A DNA stretch of 64,000 nt, from positions 1 through 64,000 of the forward strand of contig NZ_JAFCXL010000002.1 in the NCBI RefSeq assembly GCF_049898325.1, read 5' to 3'. This document shows positions 51,329 to 60,383 of this stretch, one piece after another (positions within the stretch are counted from its first letter, which is position 1; each line of letters opens with the position of its first letter). The DNA comes from JAFCUW01 sp049898325 (GTDB lineage Bacteria; Pseudomonadota; Gammaproteobacteria; Burkholderiales; Burkholderiaceae_D). Under the pieces are notes generated by a model, which was given only the letters and a program-made list of their open reading frames with translations, was not told the DNA's origin and ran no database searches. A program made the translations under genes and the position numbers.

Positions 51329-51481
51329 CCTGGCGCAGCAGCGGCCAGTCCTCGCGTCAACCATCTCCCCTTCAAATTCGTGTAAGCTTCGGCCCCCGTT
51401 CGGGCCAACGCCGATGCGCCATGTTGCGCGCTTCACGGCGTACTTGCGTCAATTTGCACGATGAATAATCAGGAACACACT

Positions 51482-54400
51482 ATGCCGGCTGCTTACCTCA
51501 CGACGCTGCGATATTGGCGCGATGTCGAGGCCCTGACAGTGCCGGACCTGCCCAGGCCCGGCAAGCGCCCGCAACTGCTGTGCCGCTACGGCGACGCGCT
51601 GCCCTGGGCCGCCACGCAGGCCACCCCCGCACCGGCCGTCCACAAGTATTTCGCCTATTTCGGTCTGGTCGACAAGCGCGTGCTGGAAGACGAACTGGCC
51701 GGCTTGTTCGGGGCGCAGGCGCAGGCGCAGTCGTTCAGCGGCAACCACCAGCGCGCCGTCATCGGCAAGACCTTCCTGTGCGCCATCGAGATCGGCGCCG
51801 ACGGCGGGCCCAACCCCGCTTCGCTGCAAGTGGCGGCGTTTTGCGTGGCCATCGCCGGGCGCGTGACCGGCGCCGCGATCGGCCATGCGACCTTCGCCGC
51901 CGCCTTCCAGGAGCGCGTCGCGGCCATCGGCGGGGTGGTCGACGCCGCCTGGTTCGAGCAGGTCAACGCGACGCTGATCGAGGCGCTCGGGTGGCAGCCG
52001 CGCCAGTGGCCGGCGCGCGAGCAGCTGTGCCTGCACAAGGTGGCGCTGGTCGACGGCAAGGGCAAACGGCTGGCCCGTGCGCCCGAGCTGGACCCCGTCA
52101 ACTCCTTCTACCTGGACGATCTCGAACGGATCATCCAGGCTGCTGAAAACGGCGCCGGCGCCGGCCAGGTGCGCCACTACCTGGAAGGCCAGCACCAGGC
52201 CGACGCGCGCGTCGACGTCACCGGCTTCGCCGCGCTCGACGCCGCGCTGGCCGCGCAGCGCTTTCCGGCCGGCCGCTGGCCCAGCCAGTTTCCCCTGTTC
52301 CTGATGCAGCAGGTGGCCGTCAACCGCGCCATCGAGGCGCTCGACGACGGCGGCATATTTTCCGTCAACGGGCCACCGGGCACCGGCAAGACCACGCTGC
52401 TGATGGACGTCATCGCCGCCCGCCTGGTCGCGCGCGCCGAGCTGCTGGCCCGCTTCGACGATCCCCAGCAGGCGTTCACCGCGTGTGCCGAGGCGATCGC
52501 CTACCCGGCCAACGGCGCCGGCGCCGTCTATCGGGGGCAGCAGTACGAGGTCGATGCCAGCCTGCTCGACGGCGGCATCGTCGTCGCCAGCGCCAACAAC
52601 CAGGCGGTGGAAAATATCACGCTCGACCTGCCCAGCCTGGAAAAGGTATTTCCCCAGCCCCTGCAGGCGGGGCGCTCGCGCTTCGACTATTTTGCCGCCA
52701 GCGCCGAGTCGATTCTCAATGAGCCGCCCCGCGCCGCCGGCGCCGCCGAGGCCGAGCCGGACGACGAGACGGCGCCGGCGCGCGCGCGGCTGGCCTGCTG
52801 GGGCCTGATCTCGGTCCCGCTGGGCAATCGCAAGAACCGCAAGCTGGTGGCGGCCCGGCTGGGCCGCTTCGGCGAGGCCGGCCTGTTCAAGGAACTCGAC
52901 AAGCTCGCCCTGGGCGCGCTCGACTGGAACAGCGCCCGTACCGCCTTTTATACGGCAGTGGCGCGGGTCGACGCCCTGCAGGACGCCATCGCCCGCCACG
53001 ACGTGCTGTGGGCGGCCGCCGCCGAGGCCCGCGCCGCCCTCGCGCTGGCCCAGGCCGACCGGCTCGCCGGCGCGCGCCGCCAGCGCGCCGCCGCTGCCGC
53101 ACTGGCGGCGATCGAGGCGTCCACCCAGGACAGCGTCGCCGCCCTTGCGGCGAACGGCCAGGCGCGCGCCGCGCTGGCGCGGGCCTGGCCGTGGTGGCGC
53201 CAGCTGTTCGCCCGCATCCTGCGCCGCGACGATTTCAACCGCTTCCAGGTGCAGCACGCGGCGCTGGCGGCCGATGCGGGCGCGCTCGGTCCCGGCCGCG
53301 CCGCCGCGCGCCGCAGCCGGCTCGAAACGCTGGCCGAAGCGCACGCGGCCGCCGCCGCACTGCAAGGGGCCGAAGCGGCGCTGGCTGCGGCCAAGCGCGC
53401 GCTGGGCCTGATCGACGAGCAATTGCAGACGCTGCGCACGCAGCTGGGGCCGGCCGCGTTCGATCCGCTGGCCTTCCAGGCGCTGTCGGTGGAGGCGCAG
53501 CAGAAGTCGCTGCCGCGCAGTAATCCGGCCTACCATGCGGCGCGCGCCGAGGTGTTCGTCGCCGCCATGCATCTGCACAAGGCGTTTCTGAAAAATGCCG
53601 GTAACGGCTTCCGCTCGAATTTTCAGCTGGCCCTGGCGATGCTCGAGCAGCAGCCCTTTATCCAGCCGCACCTGGCCACCATGGCGCCCCATCTGTGGGC
53701 CACTTTCTTCCTCGCCGTGCCGGTCGTGTCGAGCACCTTCGCCTCGGTGGCGCGCTGCTTTGGCGACCTGGGCGAGGGGCAGATCGGCCTGCTGCTGGTG
53801 GACGAGGCGGGGCAGGCGGTGCCCTCGCACGCGCTGGGCGCCGTCTGGCGCGCCCGGCGCGTGCTGATGGTGGGCGACCCGATGCAGGTCGAGCCGGTCA
53901 TCAAGATGGATCGCACGCTCGACCTGGCCATGCTCACTTACCACGGCGCGCCGCCGCAGCACCTGTTGACGGCCCATTCGGCCCAGCACCTGGCCGACCG
54001 CGGCAACCGCCATGGCGCCAGCGTGGTCCAGTACGACGGCAGCGCGCTGTGGGTGGGCGCGCCGCTGCGCGTGCACCGGCGCTGCGTCGAACCGATGTTT
54101 TCGCTGGCGAACCGGATCGCCTACAACGACAGCATGGTGTCCGGCCTGGCCGGCGCCGACGAAGAAGCGGCCAGCGCGGCGCGGCCGCTATTGGGCCCCT
54201 CGGGCTGGCACGACGTGCGCGGCGCCGACTTCGACCAGCATTACAGCGCGGCCGAAGGCAATGCGGCGCTGGCGATGGTGAGCGCGTATGCCCGCCACGG
54301 CTGGGTCGACGGGGCCGACGGCTTGCCCGACCTGTTCCTCATTTCGCCGTTCAAGTCGGTCGCCGACGAACTGCACAGCGCCTTGCGGCGCCGCGCGGGC

Positions 54401-54709
54401 GCCTGGGCGGCGGGCGTGGACGAGCTGGTGCTGGCGGCGTGGCTGAAAAGCCACGTGGGCACGGTGCACACGTTCCAGGGCAAGCAGTGCGAATCGGTGG
54501 TGTTCGTCCTCGGCGGCGGCACGGCCGGCGCGCGCAACTGGGCGGGCAGTCGCCCCAACCTGATCAACGTCGCCGTCACCCGCGCCCAGCGGCGCCTGTA
54601 CGTGATCGGCGACCGCCAGGCGTGGTCGCAGACGGTGTTTGGCAAGATGCTGGCCGAGGCCTTGCCGGCGATCGGGCCCCAGGCGCCGCCCGGGGGCACG
54701 GCGGTGTAA
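51482..54709 (+). CDS. Upf1-like superfamily 1 helicase with long coiled insertion
   Basis: This is a large nucleic-acid-dependent ATPase of about 1,075 aa. Numbered from ATG 51482, an uncharacterised N-terminal region (about 1-285) precedes motif I GPPGTGKTT (about 297-305). A long Ala/Arg/Glu-rich, probably coiled-coil insertion lies at about 500-680. Motif II is LLLVDEAGQ (about 772-780), motif III MVGDPMQVEP, motif V VHTFQGKQCESVVFV and motif VI NVAVTRAQRRLYVIGD. DEAG and the QGK/TRAQ motifs place it in the Upf1/Dna2-like SF1B group. ATG 51482 has AGGA seven bases upstream; 51461 is an alternative. No nuclease domain is seen. Neighbours are housekeeping genes and a small membrane protein 31 bases downstream, so its task (RNA/DNA repair, R-loop removal, or defence) is open. 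Confidence 0.88.
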   Translation: MPAAYLTTLRYWRDVEALTVPDLPRPGKRPQLLCRYGDALPWAATQATPAPAVHKYFAYFGLVDKRVLEDELAGLFGAQAQAQSFSGNHQRAVIGKTFLCAIEIGADGGPNPASLQVAAFCVAIAGRVTGAAIGHATFAAAFQERVAAIGGVVDAAWFEQVNATLIEALGWQPRQWPAREQLCLHKVALVDGKGKRLARAPELDPVNSFYLDDLERIIQAAENGAGAGQVRHYLEGQHQADARVDVTGFAALDAALAAQRFPAGRWPSQFPLFLMQQVAVNRAIEALDDGGIFSVNGPPGTGKTTLLMDVIAARLVARAELLARFDDPQQAFTACAEAIAYPANGAGAVYRGQQYEVDASLLDGGIVVASANNQAVENITLDLPSLEKVFPQPLQAGRSRFDYFAASAESILNEPPRAAGAAEAEPDDETAPARARLACWGLISVPLGNRKNRKLVAARLGRFGEAGLFKELDKLALGALDWNSARTAFYTAVARVDALQDAIARHDVLWAAAAEARAALALAQADRLAGARRQRAAAAALAAIEASTQDSVAALAANGQARAALARAWPWWRQLFARILRRDDFNRFQVQHAALAADAGALGPGRAAARRSRLETLAEAHAAAAALQGAEAALAAAKRALGLIDEQLQTLRTQLGPAAFDPLAFQALSVEAQQKSLPRSNPAYHAARAEVFVAAMHLHKAFLKNAGNGFRSNFQLALAMLEQQPFIQPHLATMAPHLWATFFLAVPVVSSTFASVARCFGDLGEGQIGLLLVDEAGQAVPSHALGAVWRARRVLMVGDPMQVEPVIKMDRTLDLAMLTYHGAPPQHLLTAHSAQHLADRGNRHGASVVQYDGSALWVGAPLRVHRRCVEPMFSLANRIAYNDSMVSGLAGADEEAASAARPLLGPSGWHDVRGADFDQHYSAAEGNAALAMVSAYARHGWVDGADGLPDLFLISPFKSVADELHSALRRRAGAWAAGVDELVLAAWLKSHVGTVHTFQGKQCESVVFVLGGGTAGARNWAGSRPNLINVAVTRAQRRLYVIGDRQAWSQTVFGKMLAEALPAIGPQAPPGGTAV

Positions 54710-54740
54710 GATCGGGGCTCACCGTCAATGGAGTCCTTTC

Positions 54741-55049
54741 ATGCCTGCTCTGTTCGCTCCCAAGGCTGCGCAAACCCGGCCGCCGATGCTCACCGCCCTC
54801 ATCAAGGTGTTTGGCGTGACCGCACTGCTGCTGCTCATTCCCATGGCAGCCATGCAACTGAGTGAGGAAGTGCGGTGGGGCATCGGCGACTTTGCCGCCG
54901 CGGCGGCGCTATTGGCCGCTACCGGCAGCGCATACGTGATCGCGGCGCGGTACCTGGCCAGTGCCAGGGCGCGCATGCTGGCAGGCGGCGCCCTGGCCGT
55001 CGTGATGCTGGTGGTGTGGGCTGAACTGGCCGTGGGACTGCTACGGTAG
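54741..55049 (+). CDS. small hypothetical membrane protein
   Basis: This 102-aa protein has three hydrophobic segments (about 17-38, 48-66 and 78-101) and short loops, so it is probably an inner-membrane protein. I start at ATG 54741, with GGAG eight bases upstream. It follows the helicase by 31 bases in the same direction, so the two may be co-transcribed. No family is recognised and no catalytic motif is visible. It converges with the TetR gene. Confidence 0.7.
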   Translation: MPALFAPKAAQTRPPMLTALIKVFGVTALLLLIPMAAMQLSEEVRWGIGDFAAAAALLAATGSAYVIAARYLASARARMLAGGALAVVMLVVWAELAVGLLR

Positions 55050-55072
55050 CAGCCCGTCGGCACAGGCGCTGA

Positions 55073-55759
55073 TCACACGTTCTTCAGCACGCTCCTGTAA
55101 AACAGGTCGAGCCGCTGGTCGAGTTCGTGCTCGACCTGGGCGGGCGCCACCGCGGCAGGCGCAAACAGCATGCGCTCGTAGGGGTCGCCGATGATGCAAT
55201 TCATCAGGTAGACGGGCAGCAGGGTGACGTCGAGTTCATCGCGCAGCTGGCAGCGGATGTCGGCGCGCGAGAAAAATGCCAGCAGCATCTTGCGCGTCTG
55301 CTGCGGCCCCCCTTCAAAAAAGGTCTGCGCCAGTTCCGTATTGGCGGGCGCGTCCGCCACCACCATGCGGTGCATGGCCAGTGCTTCGGGACGGCTGATC
55401 AGGTCGAGGAAGTGCAGGGCGAAGTCGCGCACGCTTTCCTTCAGGGGGCGCGGGTCGGCCAGCATTTCGTGGGGCCGGTAGAATTTTTCGCGATTCGCTT
55501 CCAGCACCGCCGTGAGCAACCCCGCCTTGCCGCCGAACTTGACATAGATGGTGCGCACGGCCACGTGGGCTTCGCGCGCCAGCATCTCCAGGCTGACGTT
55601 GGGATAGCCGTGCTTGATGAACAGGGCGCCCGCCGTGTGCACCAGTTCCTGCTGGCGCGCGGCCCGATCGCTGCTGCGGGGGCGCCCGGCGGCGCACTTG
55701 ACGGCGGCGCATTTGCTGTCGTCGTCAGGCGCGACGGTAAGGGGGGAGTCGGTAGTCAT
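55073..55759 (-). CDS. TetR-family repressor of the efflux operon
   Basis: This 228-aa regulator begins with a disordered stretch of about 30 residues. A TetR helix-turn-helix follows (about 34-80; TAGALFIKHGYPNVSLEMLA and VAVRTIYVKFGGKAGLL). The helical ligand-binding domain resembles the C-terminal domain of AefR-like repressors (FFEGGPQQTR region). I start at ATG 55759; an upstream frame extension crosses the operator and is unlikely. It is divergent from emrA-emrB-NodT, and a perfect palindrome lies between the two starts, so it should repress both units until a toxic compound binds. Confidence 0.92.
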   Translation of the reverse strand: MTTDSPLTVAPDDDSKCAAVKCAAGRPRSSDRAARQQELVHTAGALFIKHGYPNVSLEMLAREAHVAVRTIYVKFGGKAGLLTAVLEANREKFYRPHEMLADPRPLKESVRDFALHFLDLISRPEALAMHRMVVADAPANTELAQTFFEGGPQQTRKMLLAFFSRADIRCQLRDELDVTLLPVYLMNCIIGDPYERMLFAPAAVAPAQVEHELDQRLDLFYRSVLKNV

Positions 55760-55781
55760 GGTCAGACTGTAGACCAAAATA

Positions 55782-55805
55782 AAATGAAATGCAATCGTTT
55801 CATTT
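55782..55805. promoter_or_regulatory. palindromic operator between tetR and the efflux operon
   Basis: AAATGAAA (55782-55789) and TTTCATTT (55798-55805) form a perfect inverted repeat with an 8-base spacer, 22 bases before the repressor start and 68 before emrA. Symmetry and place suit the TetR-type protein encoded next to it. Confidence 0.75.
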
Positions 55806-55873
55806 CTTGACTTCGCCATTTATCTCACGAATAATGCCTCTCTTCTAATGTCGATCATTCACCCGGAGTTTCC

Positions 55874-57022
55874 ATGTCTGCCAACCTCAACAAAGCCGAT
55901 CCCCAGCCGCTCGCCGCCGTTGCCGGGGGGCAGGACGCCCCCGCCGCCGCGCCCGCCAAGGCGCCGCCCAACAAGCGCGTGATCGGCATCGTCGCCGTGA
56001 TCGCCCTGATCGCCATCGGCGTGGGCGGGCGCATGTGGTACCGCAGCCACTACTATGTGGAAACGGAGAATGCCTTCGTTTCCGGCCACGTCACCCCGGT
56101 GTCGTCGCGCGTGTCGGGCGTGGTCACCCGCGTGCTGGTCGAGGACAACCAGGTCGTCGCCGCCGGCGCCGTCATCGCCGAACTCGATCCGGCCGACCAG
56201 GGCGTGAAAGTCGAGCAGATCCAGGCGCAGATCGCCAGTGCCGAGCAGCAGGTGCTGCAGGCCGACGCCACCATCGCCCAGACCCGCGCCCAGGCCAGCG
56301 CCGCCCAGTCGCAGGTGGTGCAGTCGCAAGCGGCCCTGCAGCGCACGCGCCAGGACGCCGAGCGCTTCGGCCAGCTCTACAACACCCAGATGAAGGCCGT
56401 CTCGAAAGCCGAGCTCGACGCTGCCAACGCGGCCCGCGCCGGCGCCACCGCCGACGTCGCGGCGCGCCGCGACAACGTCGTCGCTGCCCAGGCCCAGATC
56501 ACCGCCGCCCAGTCGGCGCGCGAAGTGCTCAAGGCGCAGGTCAAGGTGCTACAGACCCAGTTGAAGGACGCCCGCCAGACGCTCGGCTACAACCGGGTCA
56601 TCGCACCGGTGGCCGGCCGCATCGGCAAGCGCAGCGTCGAAGTGGGCGCGCGCGTGCAGCCGGGCCAGCAATTGGCCGCCATCGTCCAGGACGACCTGTG
56701 GGTGACCGCCAATTTCAAGGAAACCCAACTGGCCGAACTGGCCCCGGGCCAGCAGGTGCATATCGTGATCGATGCGCTGCCCAAGCACCCGCTGAGCGGC
56801 CGGCTGGACAGTTTTTCGCCCGCGTCGGGCAACCAGTTCGCCCTGCTGCCGGCCGATAACGCCACCGGCAACTTCACCAAGATCGTCCAGCGCGTGCCGG
56901 TGAAAATCACCCTGCGCCCGGAAGACGTGAAGGCCCTGAACGGCCGCCTGGCGCCGGGCATGTCGGCGCTGGTGGAGATCAAGCTCAATCAGGACAAGCA
57001 GCCGGCCGCGGCCGCGCACTGA
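55874..57022 (+). CDS. emrA: HlyD/EmrA-type membrane fusion protein
   Basis: This is the periplasmic adaptor of a three-part drug exporter, 382 aa. It has a short cytoplasmic N-terminus, one membrane helix (about 35-54), and a lipoyl/barrel-sandwich half (ENAFVSGHVTPVSSRVSGVV). A long coiled-coil hairpin rich in Gln/Ala follows (about 115-230), then the second lipoyl half (GYNRVIAPVAGRIGKRSVEVG) and a beta-barrel (LWVTANFKETQLAEL). This order is that of EmrA. It is followed by the MFS pump after 34 bases and the outer-membrane protein after that. Controlled by the divergent TetR gene. The substrate is unknown, probably hydrophobic toxicants. Confidence 0.94.
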   Translation: MSANLNKADPQPLAAVAGGQDAPAAAPAKAPPNKRVIGIVAVIALIAIGVGGRMWYRSHYYVETENAFVSGHVTPVSSRVSGVVTRVLVEDNQVVAAGAVIAELDPADQGVKVEQIQAQIASAEQQVLQADATIAQTRAQASAAQSQVVQSQAALQRTRQDAERFGQLYNTQMKAVSKAELDAANAARAGATADVAARRDNVVAAQAQITAAQSAREVLKAQVKVLQTQLKDARQTLGYNRVIAPVAGRIGKRSVEVGARVQPGQQLAAIVQDDLWVTANFKETQLAELAPGQQVHIVIDALPKHPLSGRLDSFSPASGNQFALLPADNATGNFTKIVQRVPVKITLRPEDVKALNGRLAPGMSALVEIKLNQDKQPAAAAH

Positions 57023-57056
57023 GCCCGATTGACCCATCAACCATCAAGAGACAACC

Positions 57057-58658
57057 ATGGCCAGCACTGTTGAAACGCCGCGCGGCGTCATGATGCCAGC
57101 GCAAGCCGGGCAGAAGGTCGACCTGCGCACCTGGATCGCGGTCGCCGCCGGCATGCTGGGCGCCTTCATGGCGGTGCTCGACATCCAGATCACCAACTCC
57201 TCGCTCAAGGACATCCTGGGCACGCTCTCGGCCACCCAGGAAGAAGGCTCGTGGATTTCCACCGCCTACCTGTGCGCCGAGATCGTCGTCATTCCGCTCG
57301 CTGCCCTGCTGGTGCGGGTGTTCAGCATGCGCGGCTACATGATCGGCACCACCGCCGCCTTCCTGCTGTTTTCCACCCTGTGCGGCAGCGCCTGGAGCCT
57401 GCAGTCGATGATCATCTTCCGCATGCTGCAAGGTTTCACGGGCGGCGCCCTGATCCCGATGGCGATGACGCTGGTGATGGCCAAGCTGCCGCCCTCGAAG
57501 CGCGCCGCCGGCATGGCCATTTTCGGCCTGACCGCCACCCTCGCGCCCACCATGGGCCCCACCCTGGGCGGCTACCTGTCCGAGCTGTACGGCTGGCCGT
57601 CGATCTTTTACATCAACTGGGTGCCGGGCCTGCTGCTCATCCTCGGTATCTGGTGGGGACTGGACAAGGAAAAAATCCACCTCGAGCTGCTCGCCAAGGC
57701 CGACTGGCTGGGCATCGCCTTCATGGCCACGGGCCTGGCCAGCCTCACCATTTTCCTGGAAGAGGGCAATTCGAAGGACTGGTTCGATTCGAGCTTCATC
57801 ATCACCTTCGCCGGGCTGGCGCTGGTGGGCATCGTCGGCTGGGTCGCCACCAGCGTGACGCGGGCCGACCCCTTCGTCAACCTGCGCTTGTACGGCGAGC
57901 GCAATTTTCTGGTGGCCACCGTGCTGTCGGCCTGCGTCGGCATGGGCCTGTACGGCGCCTCGTTCCTGCTGCCGCTGTACCTGGGCCAGATCGCCAATTA
58001 CACGCCGATGCAGATCGGCGAAGTGATCATGTGGGCCGGCCTGCCGCAACTGTTCATCATGCCGTTCGCCGCGGCCCTGTCGTCAAAGGTCGACAACCGC
58101 ATCCTGTGCTCGGTCGGCCTGGCCCTGTTCGGCGGCTCGTGCCTGATGAATGCCTACATGGACGCCAGCACCGGCTACGACCAGCTGCTGTGGTCCCAGG
58201 TGGTGCGTGCGCTGGGCCAGCCTTTGATCATGCTGACGCTGTCGAACTTTGCCATGCAGGGCATCGCGCCGAAAGACATGGCGTCGGCCTCGAGCCTGTT
58301 CAACATGACGCGCAACCTCGGTGGCTCGGTCGGCATCGCCATGCTGGCGACGGTGCTCACCAACCGCGAGCATTTCCATTCGGCGCGGCTGGGCGAATCG
58401 ATCTCGCTCTACAGCAGCGCCACCCAGCAGCGGCTCGACCAGCTGACCCAGGCCTTCATCGGCCGCGGTGTCGAAGCGAGCACCGCGGCCAACCAGGCCA
58501 TTGCCGCCATCGACCGCATCGTGCGCCGTGAATCGTTCGTGATGGCCTATAACGACGGCTTCGTGATCATGGGCACGGTCCTGCTGGCCTGCATCGTCGT
58601 GCTGTGGTTCGCCAACAAAGTGAAGTCGCCGGGCGGCGCCGGTGGTGGTGGCCATTGA
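57057..58658 (+). CDS. emrB: EmrB/DHA2-family MFS drug exporter
   Basis: This is a proton-driven inner-membrane pump of 533 aa with about fourteen hydrophobic helices, as in the DHA2 family. Motifs: LDIQITNSSLKDI in helix 1 (motif D1-like), the RGYMIGTT loop, and motif C-like GLTATLAPTMGPTLGGYL in helix 5, which marks antiporters that export. It works with the EmrA adaptor upstream and the NodT outer-membrane channel downstream (64 bases), making a full trans-envelope exporter. The C-terminus is Gly-rich and cytoplasmic. Confidence 0.95.
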   Translation: MASTVETPRGVMMPAQAGQKVDLRTWIAVAAGMLGAFMAVLDIQITNSSLKDILGTLSATQEEGSWISTAYLCAEIVVIPLAALLVRVFSMRGYMIGTTAAFLLFSTLCGSAWSLQSMIIFRMLQGFTGGALIPMAMTLVMAKLPPSKRAAGMAIFGLTATLAPTMGPTLGGYLSELYGWPSIFYINWVPGLLLILGIWWGLDKEKIHLELLAKADWLGIAFMATGLASLTIFLEEGNSKDWFDSSFIITFAGLALVGIVGWVATSVTRADPFVNLRLYGERNFLVATVLSACVGMGLYGASFLLPLYLGQIANYTPMQIGEVIMWAGLPQLFIMPFAAALSSKVDNRILCSVGLALFGGSCLMNAYMDASTGYDQLLWSQVVRALGQPLIMLTLSNFAMQGIAPKDMASASSLFNMTRNLGGSVGIAMLATVLTNREHFHSARLGESISLYSSATQQRLDQLTQAFIGRGVEASTAANQAIAAIDRIVRRESFVMAYNDGFVIMGTVLLACIVVLWFANKVKSPGGAGGGGH

Positions 58659-58722
58659 GCCGGCCGCACCCCCGTCACCGTCCACGCCACAGTAAAAAAA
58701 CATTAAGAATAGCGAGCCTCCC

Positions 58723-60207
58723 ATGACTACCACGAAAACCCCCCTCTTCGCCCGCAGCGCCGTCGCGCTGGCGGTGTTGGCCAGCGTCGCCCTGGCCGGT
58801 TGCAGCACCGTCGGCAGCGCCTTCCACGAGCCGGCGGCCGTTGCCGCGCCGGCCTACCGCCACGCCGCCAGCGGCGCCGACAGCGCCCGCCTGCCGGCCA
58901 ACTGGTGGAGCGTGTTCAACGACGCCACCCTCGATCAGCTCGAGCAGCGCGCCGTGCGGGACAATCCCGGCGTTGCCGCCAGCGCCCAGCGCCTGTTGCA
59001 GGCGCAGGCGCAGCTGGGCGTGTTCCGGGCGGCGCAGGCGCCGACCCTGTCGGTGGGCGGCTCGGTCGCCAACTCGCACAGCTCGAAAGAGACTTCGCAG
59101 GCCATCGCGCTGGGTCGCCGCACCATCGAGGGCAATAACTACCAGGTGGGCGCCCAGCTGTCCTATGAGCTCGACCTGTGGGGCCGCGTGCGCCGCGTGG
59201 TCGAAGCGGCCGACGCCCAGGCGCTGGTGGCCCAGGACGACCGCGACGGCGTCATCCTGCTGCTGTCGGCCCAGGTGGCCGGCACCTACTGGCAATTGCG
59301 CGGGCTCGATACGGAAATGGCCATCGTCAAGCGCGCCCTCGCCACCCGCCTCGAGTCCGAGCAACTGATCGAGGCGCGCTTTAACGGCGGCCTGTCGAAC
59401 GAGCTCGATCTGTCGCGCGCGCGCGTCGAGCGGGCCAACGCCGAAGCGGACGTGCACGAATTGCAGCGCCAGCGCAACGCGCTCGAGCACGCGCTGGCGA
59501 CCCTGGCCGGCCTGTCGCCGTCGGCGCCGCTGATCGCCGCCATCGGCAGCGCCGAGCTGCCAGCGCCGCCCGCCATCCCCGTCGGCCTGCCCGCCAGCCT
59601 GCTGGCGCAGCGTCCCGACCTGGCCGCCAGCGTGGCCGGTCTGCGCGCCTTGAACGCCCAGGTGGGCGTGGCCGAAGGGGCGTTTTATCCCTCGCTGAGC
59701 CTGACCGGCAATTTCGGCTACGCGTCGGAAAACCTGAAAAACCTGGCCAGCGGCTCGGCCCGCCAATTTTCGGCCGGTCCGCTGTCGATCTCGCTGCCGA
59801 TTTTCGATGGTGGCCGCAACAAGGCCAACCTGGCCGTGGCCAAGGCGCGCTACGACGAAGCGGTGGCCAATCACCAGTCGCGCCTGTTGACGGCCTTGCG
59901 CGAGGTGGAAGACGCCTTGTCGGACGTCGAGCAGCGCCAGTTGCAGGCGCAGGCCCAGGCGCGGGCCGGCAGCGCCGCCGCGCGTGCCTTGCTGGTGGCG
60001 CAGGCGCGCTTTGAACGGGGCGTGTCGAACTACCTCGACGTCACCGACGCCCAGCGCAGTTCGCTTGCCGCCGATCGCGCCGCCGCTGCCATCGCCACCC
60101 AGCGCCTGCTGGCGGCGGTGGCGGTGGCCCGTTCGCTGGGCGCCGGCTGGCAGCAGCAGGCGCCGCTGGCGACGATTGCGCAGGGACCGCAGGCCGGCCA
60201 GCGCTGA
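58723..60207 (+). CDS. NodT/TolC-type outer-membrane efflux lipoprotein
   Basis: This is the outer-membrane channel of the exporter, 494 aa. It has a lipoprotein signal (lipobox VALAGC, Cys near residue 27) and two repeated outer-membrane-efflux-protein domains (about 65-250 and 285-465), with typical blocks NWWSVFNDATLDQLEQRA, LSYELDLWGRVRR, LLAQRPDL and FEAVANHQSR-like coils; the third block reads LLAQRPDLAASVAGLRALNA in part. The NodT branch is lipid-anchored. It closes the tetR-divergent operon and is followed by a perfect terminator. Confidence 0.94.
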   Translation: MTTTKTPLFARSAVALAVLASVALAGCSTVGSAFHEPAAVAAPAYRHAASGADSARLPANWWSVFNDATLDQLEQRAVRDNPGVAASAQRLLQAQAQLGVFRAAQAPTLSVGGSVANSHSSKETSQAIALGRRTIEGNNYQVGAQLSYELDLWGRVRRVVEAADAQALVAQDDRDGVILLLSAQVAGTYWQLRGLDTEMAIVKRALATRLESEQLIEARFNGGLSNELDLSRARVERANAEADVHELQRQRNALEHALATLAGLSPSAPLIAAIGSAELPAPPAIPVGLPASLLAQRPDLAASVAGLRALNAQVGVAEGAFYPSLSLTGNFGYASENLKNLASGSARQFSAGPLSISLPIFDGGRNKANLAVAKARYDEAVANHQSRLLTALREVEDALSDVEQRQLQAQAQARAGSAAARALLVAQARFERGVSNYLDVTDAQRSSLAADRAAAAIATQRLLAAVAVARSLGAGWQQQAPLATIAQGPQAGQR

Positions 60208-60242
60208 TGGGCTGAGCTGCATCGGCCCCATCGCAGTAACGG

Positions 60243-60275
60243 AAAGGCAGCTCTGCAACAGAGCTGCCTTTTTTT
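60243..60275 (+). terminator. rho-independent terminator of the efflux operon
   Basis: AAAGGCAGCTCTG / CAGAGCTGCCTTT form a perfect 13-bp stem with a CAA loop and a run of seven T, 35 bases after the NodT stop. Confidence 0.95.
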
Positions 60276-60383
60276 CATGCAACTTGCCGTTCTTTCCATC
60301 CACAAAAACAAATCCGGGCGGACGACTCGATTCCCCTCAAGACTGGCCGATAGGCATTGCATGGACTTATCGAGGACCGTGCC

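Noticed and set aside
51449..54076. Minus-strand frame of 875 codons opposite the helicase
   Set aside because: Antisense shadow; helicase motifs on the plus strand are complete.
51482..54709. Helicase as part of a recognised multi-gene phage-defence system
   Set aside because: No nuclease, methylase, phospholipase-D or other defence gene is adjacent; neighbours are the pdh operon and an efflux operon.
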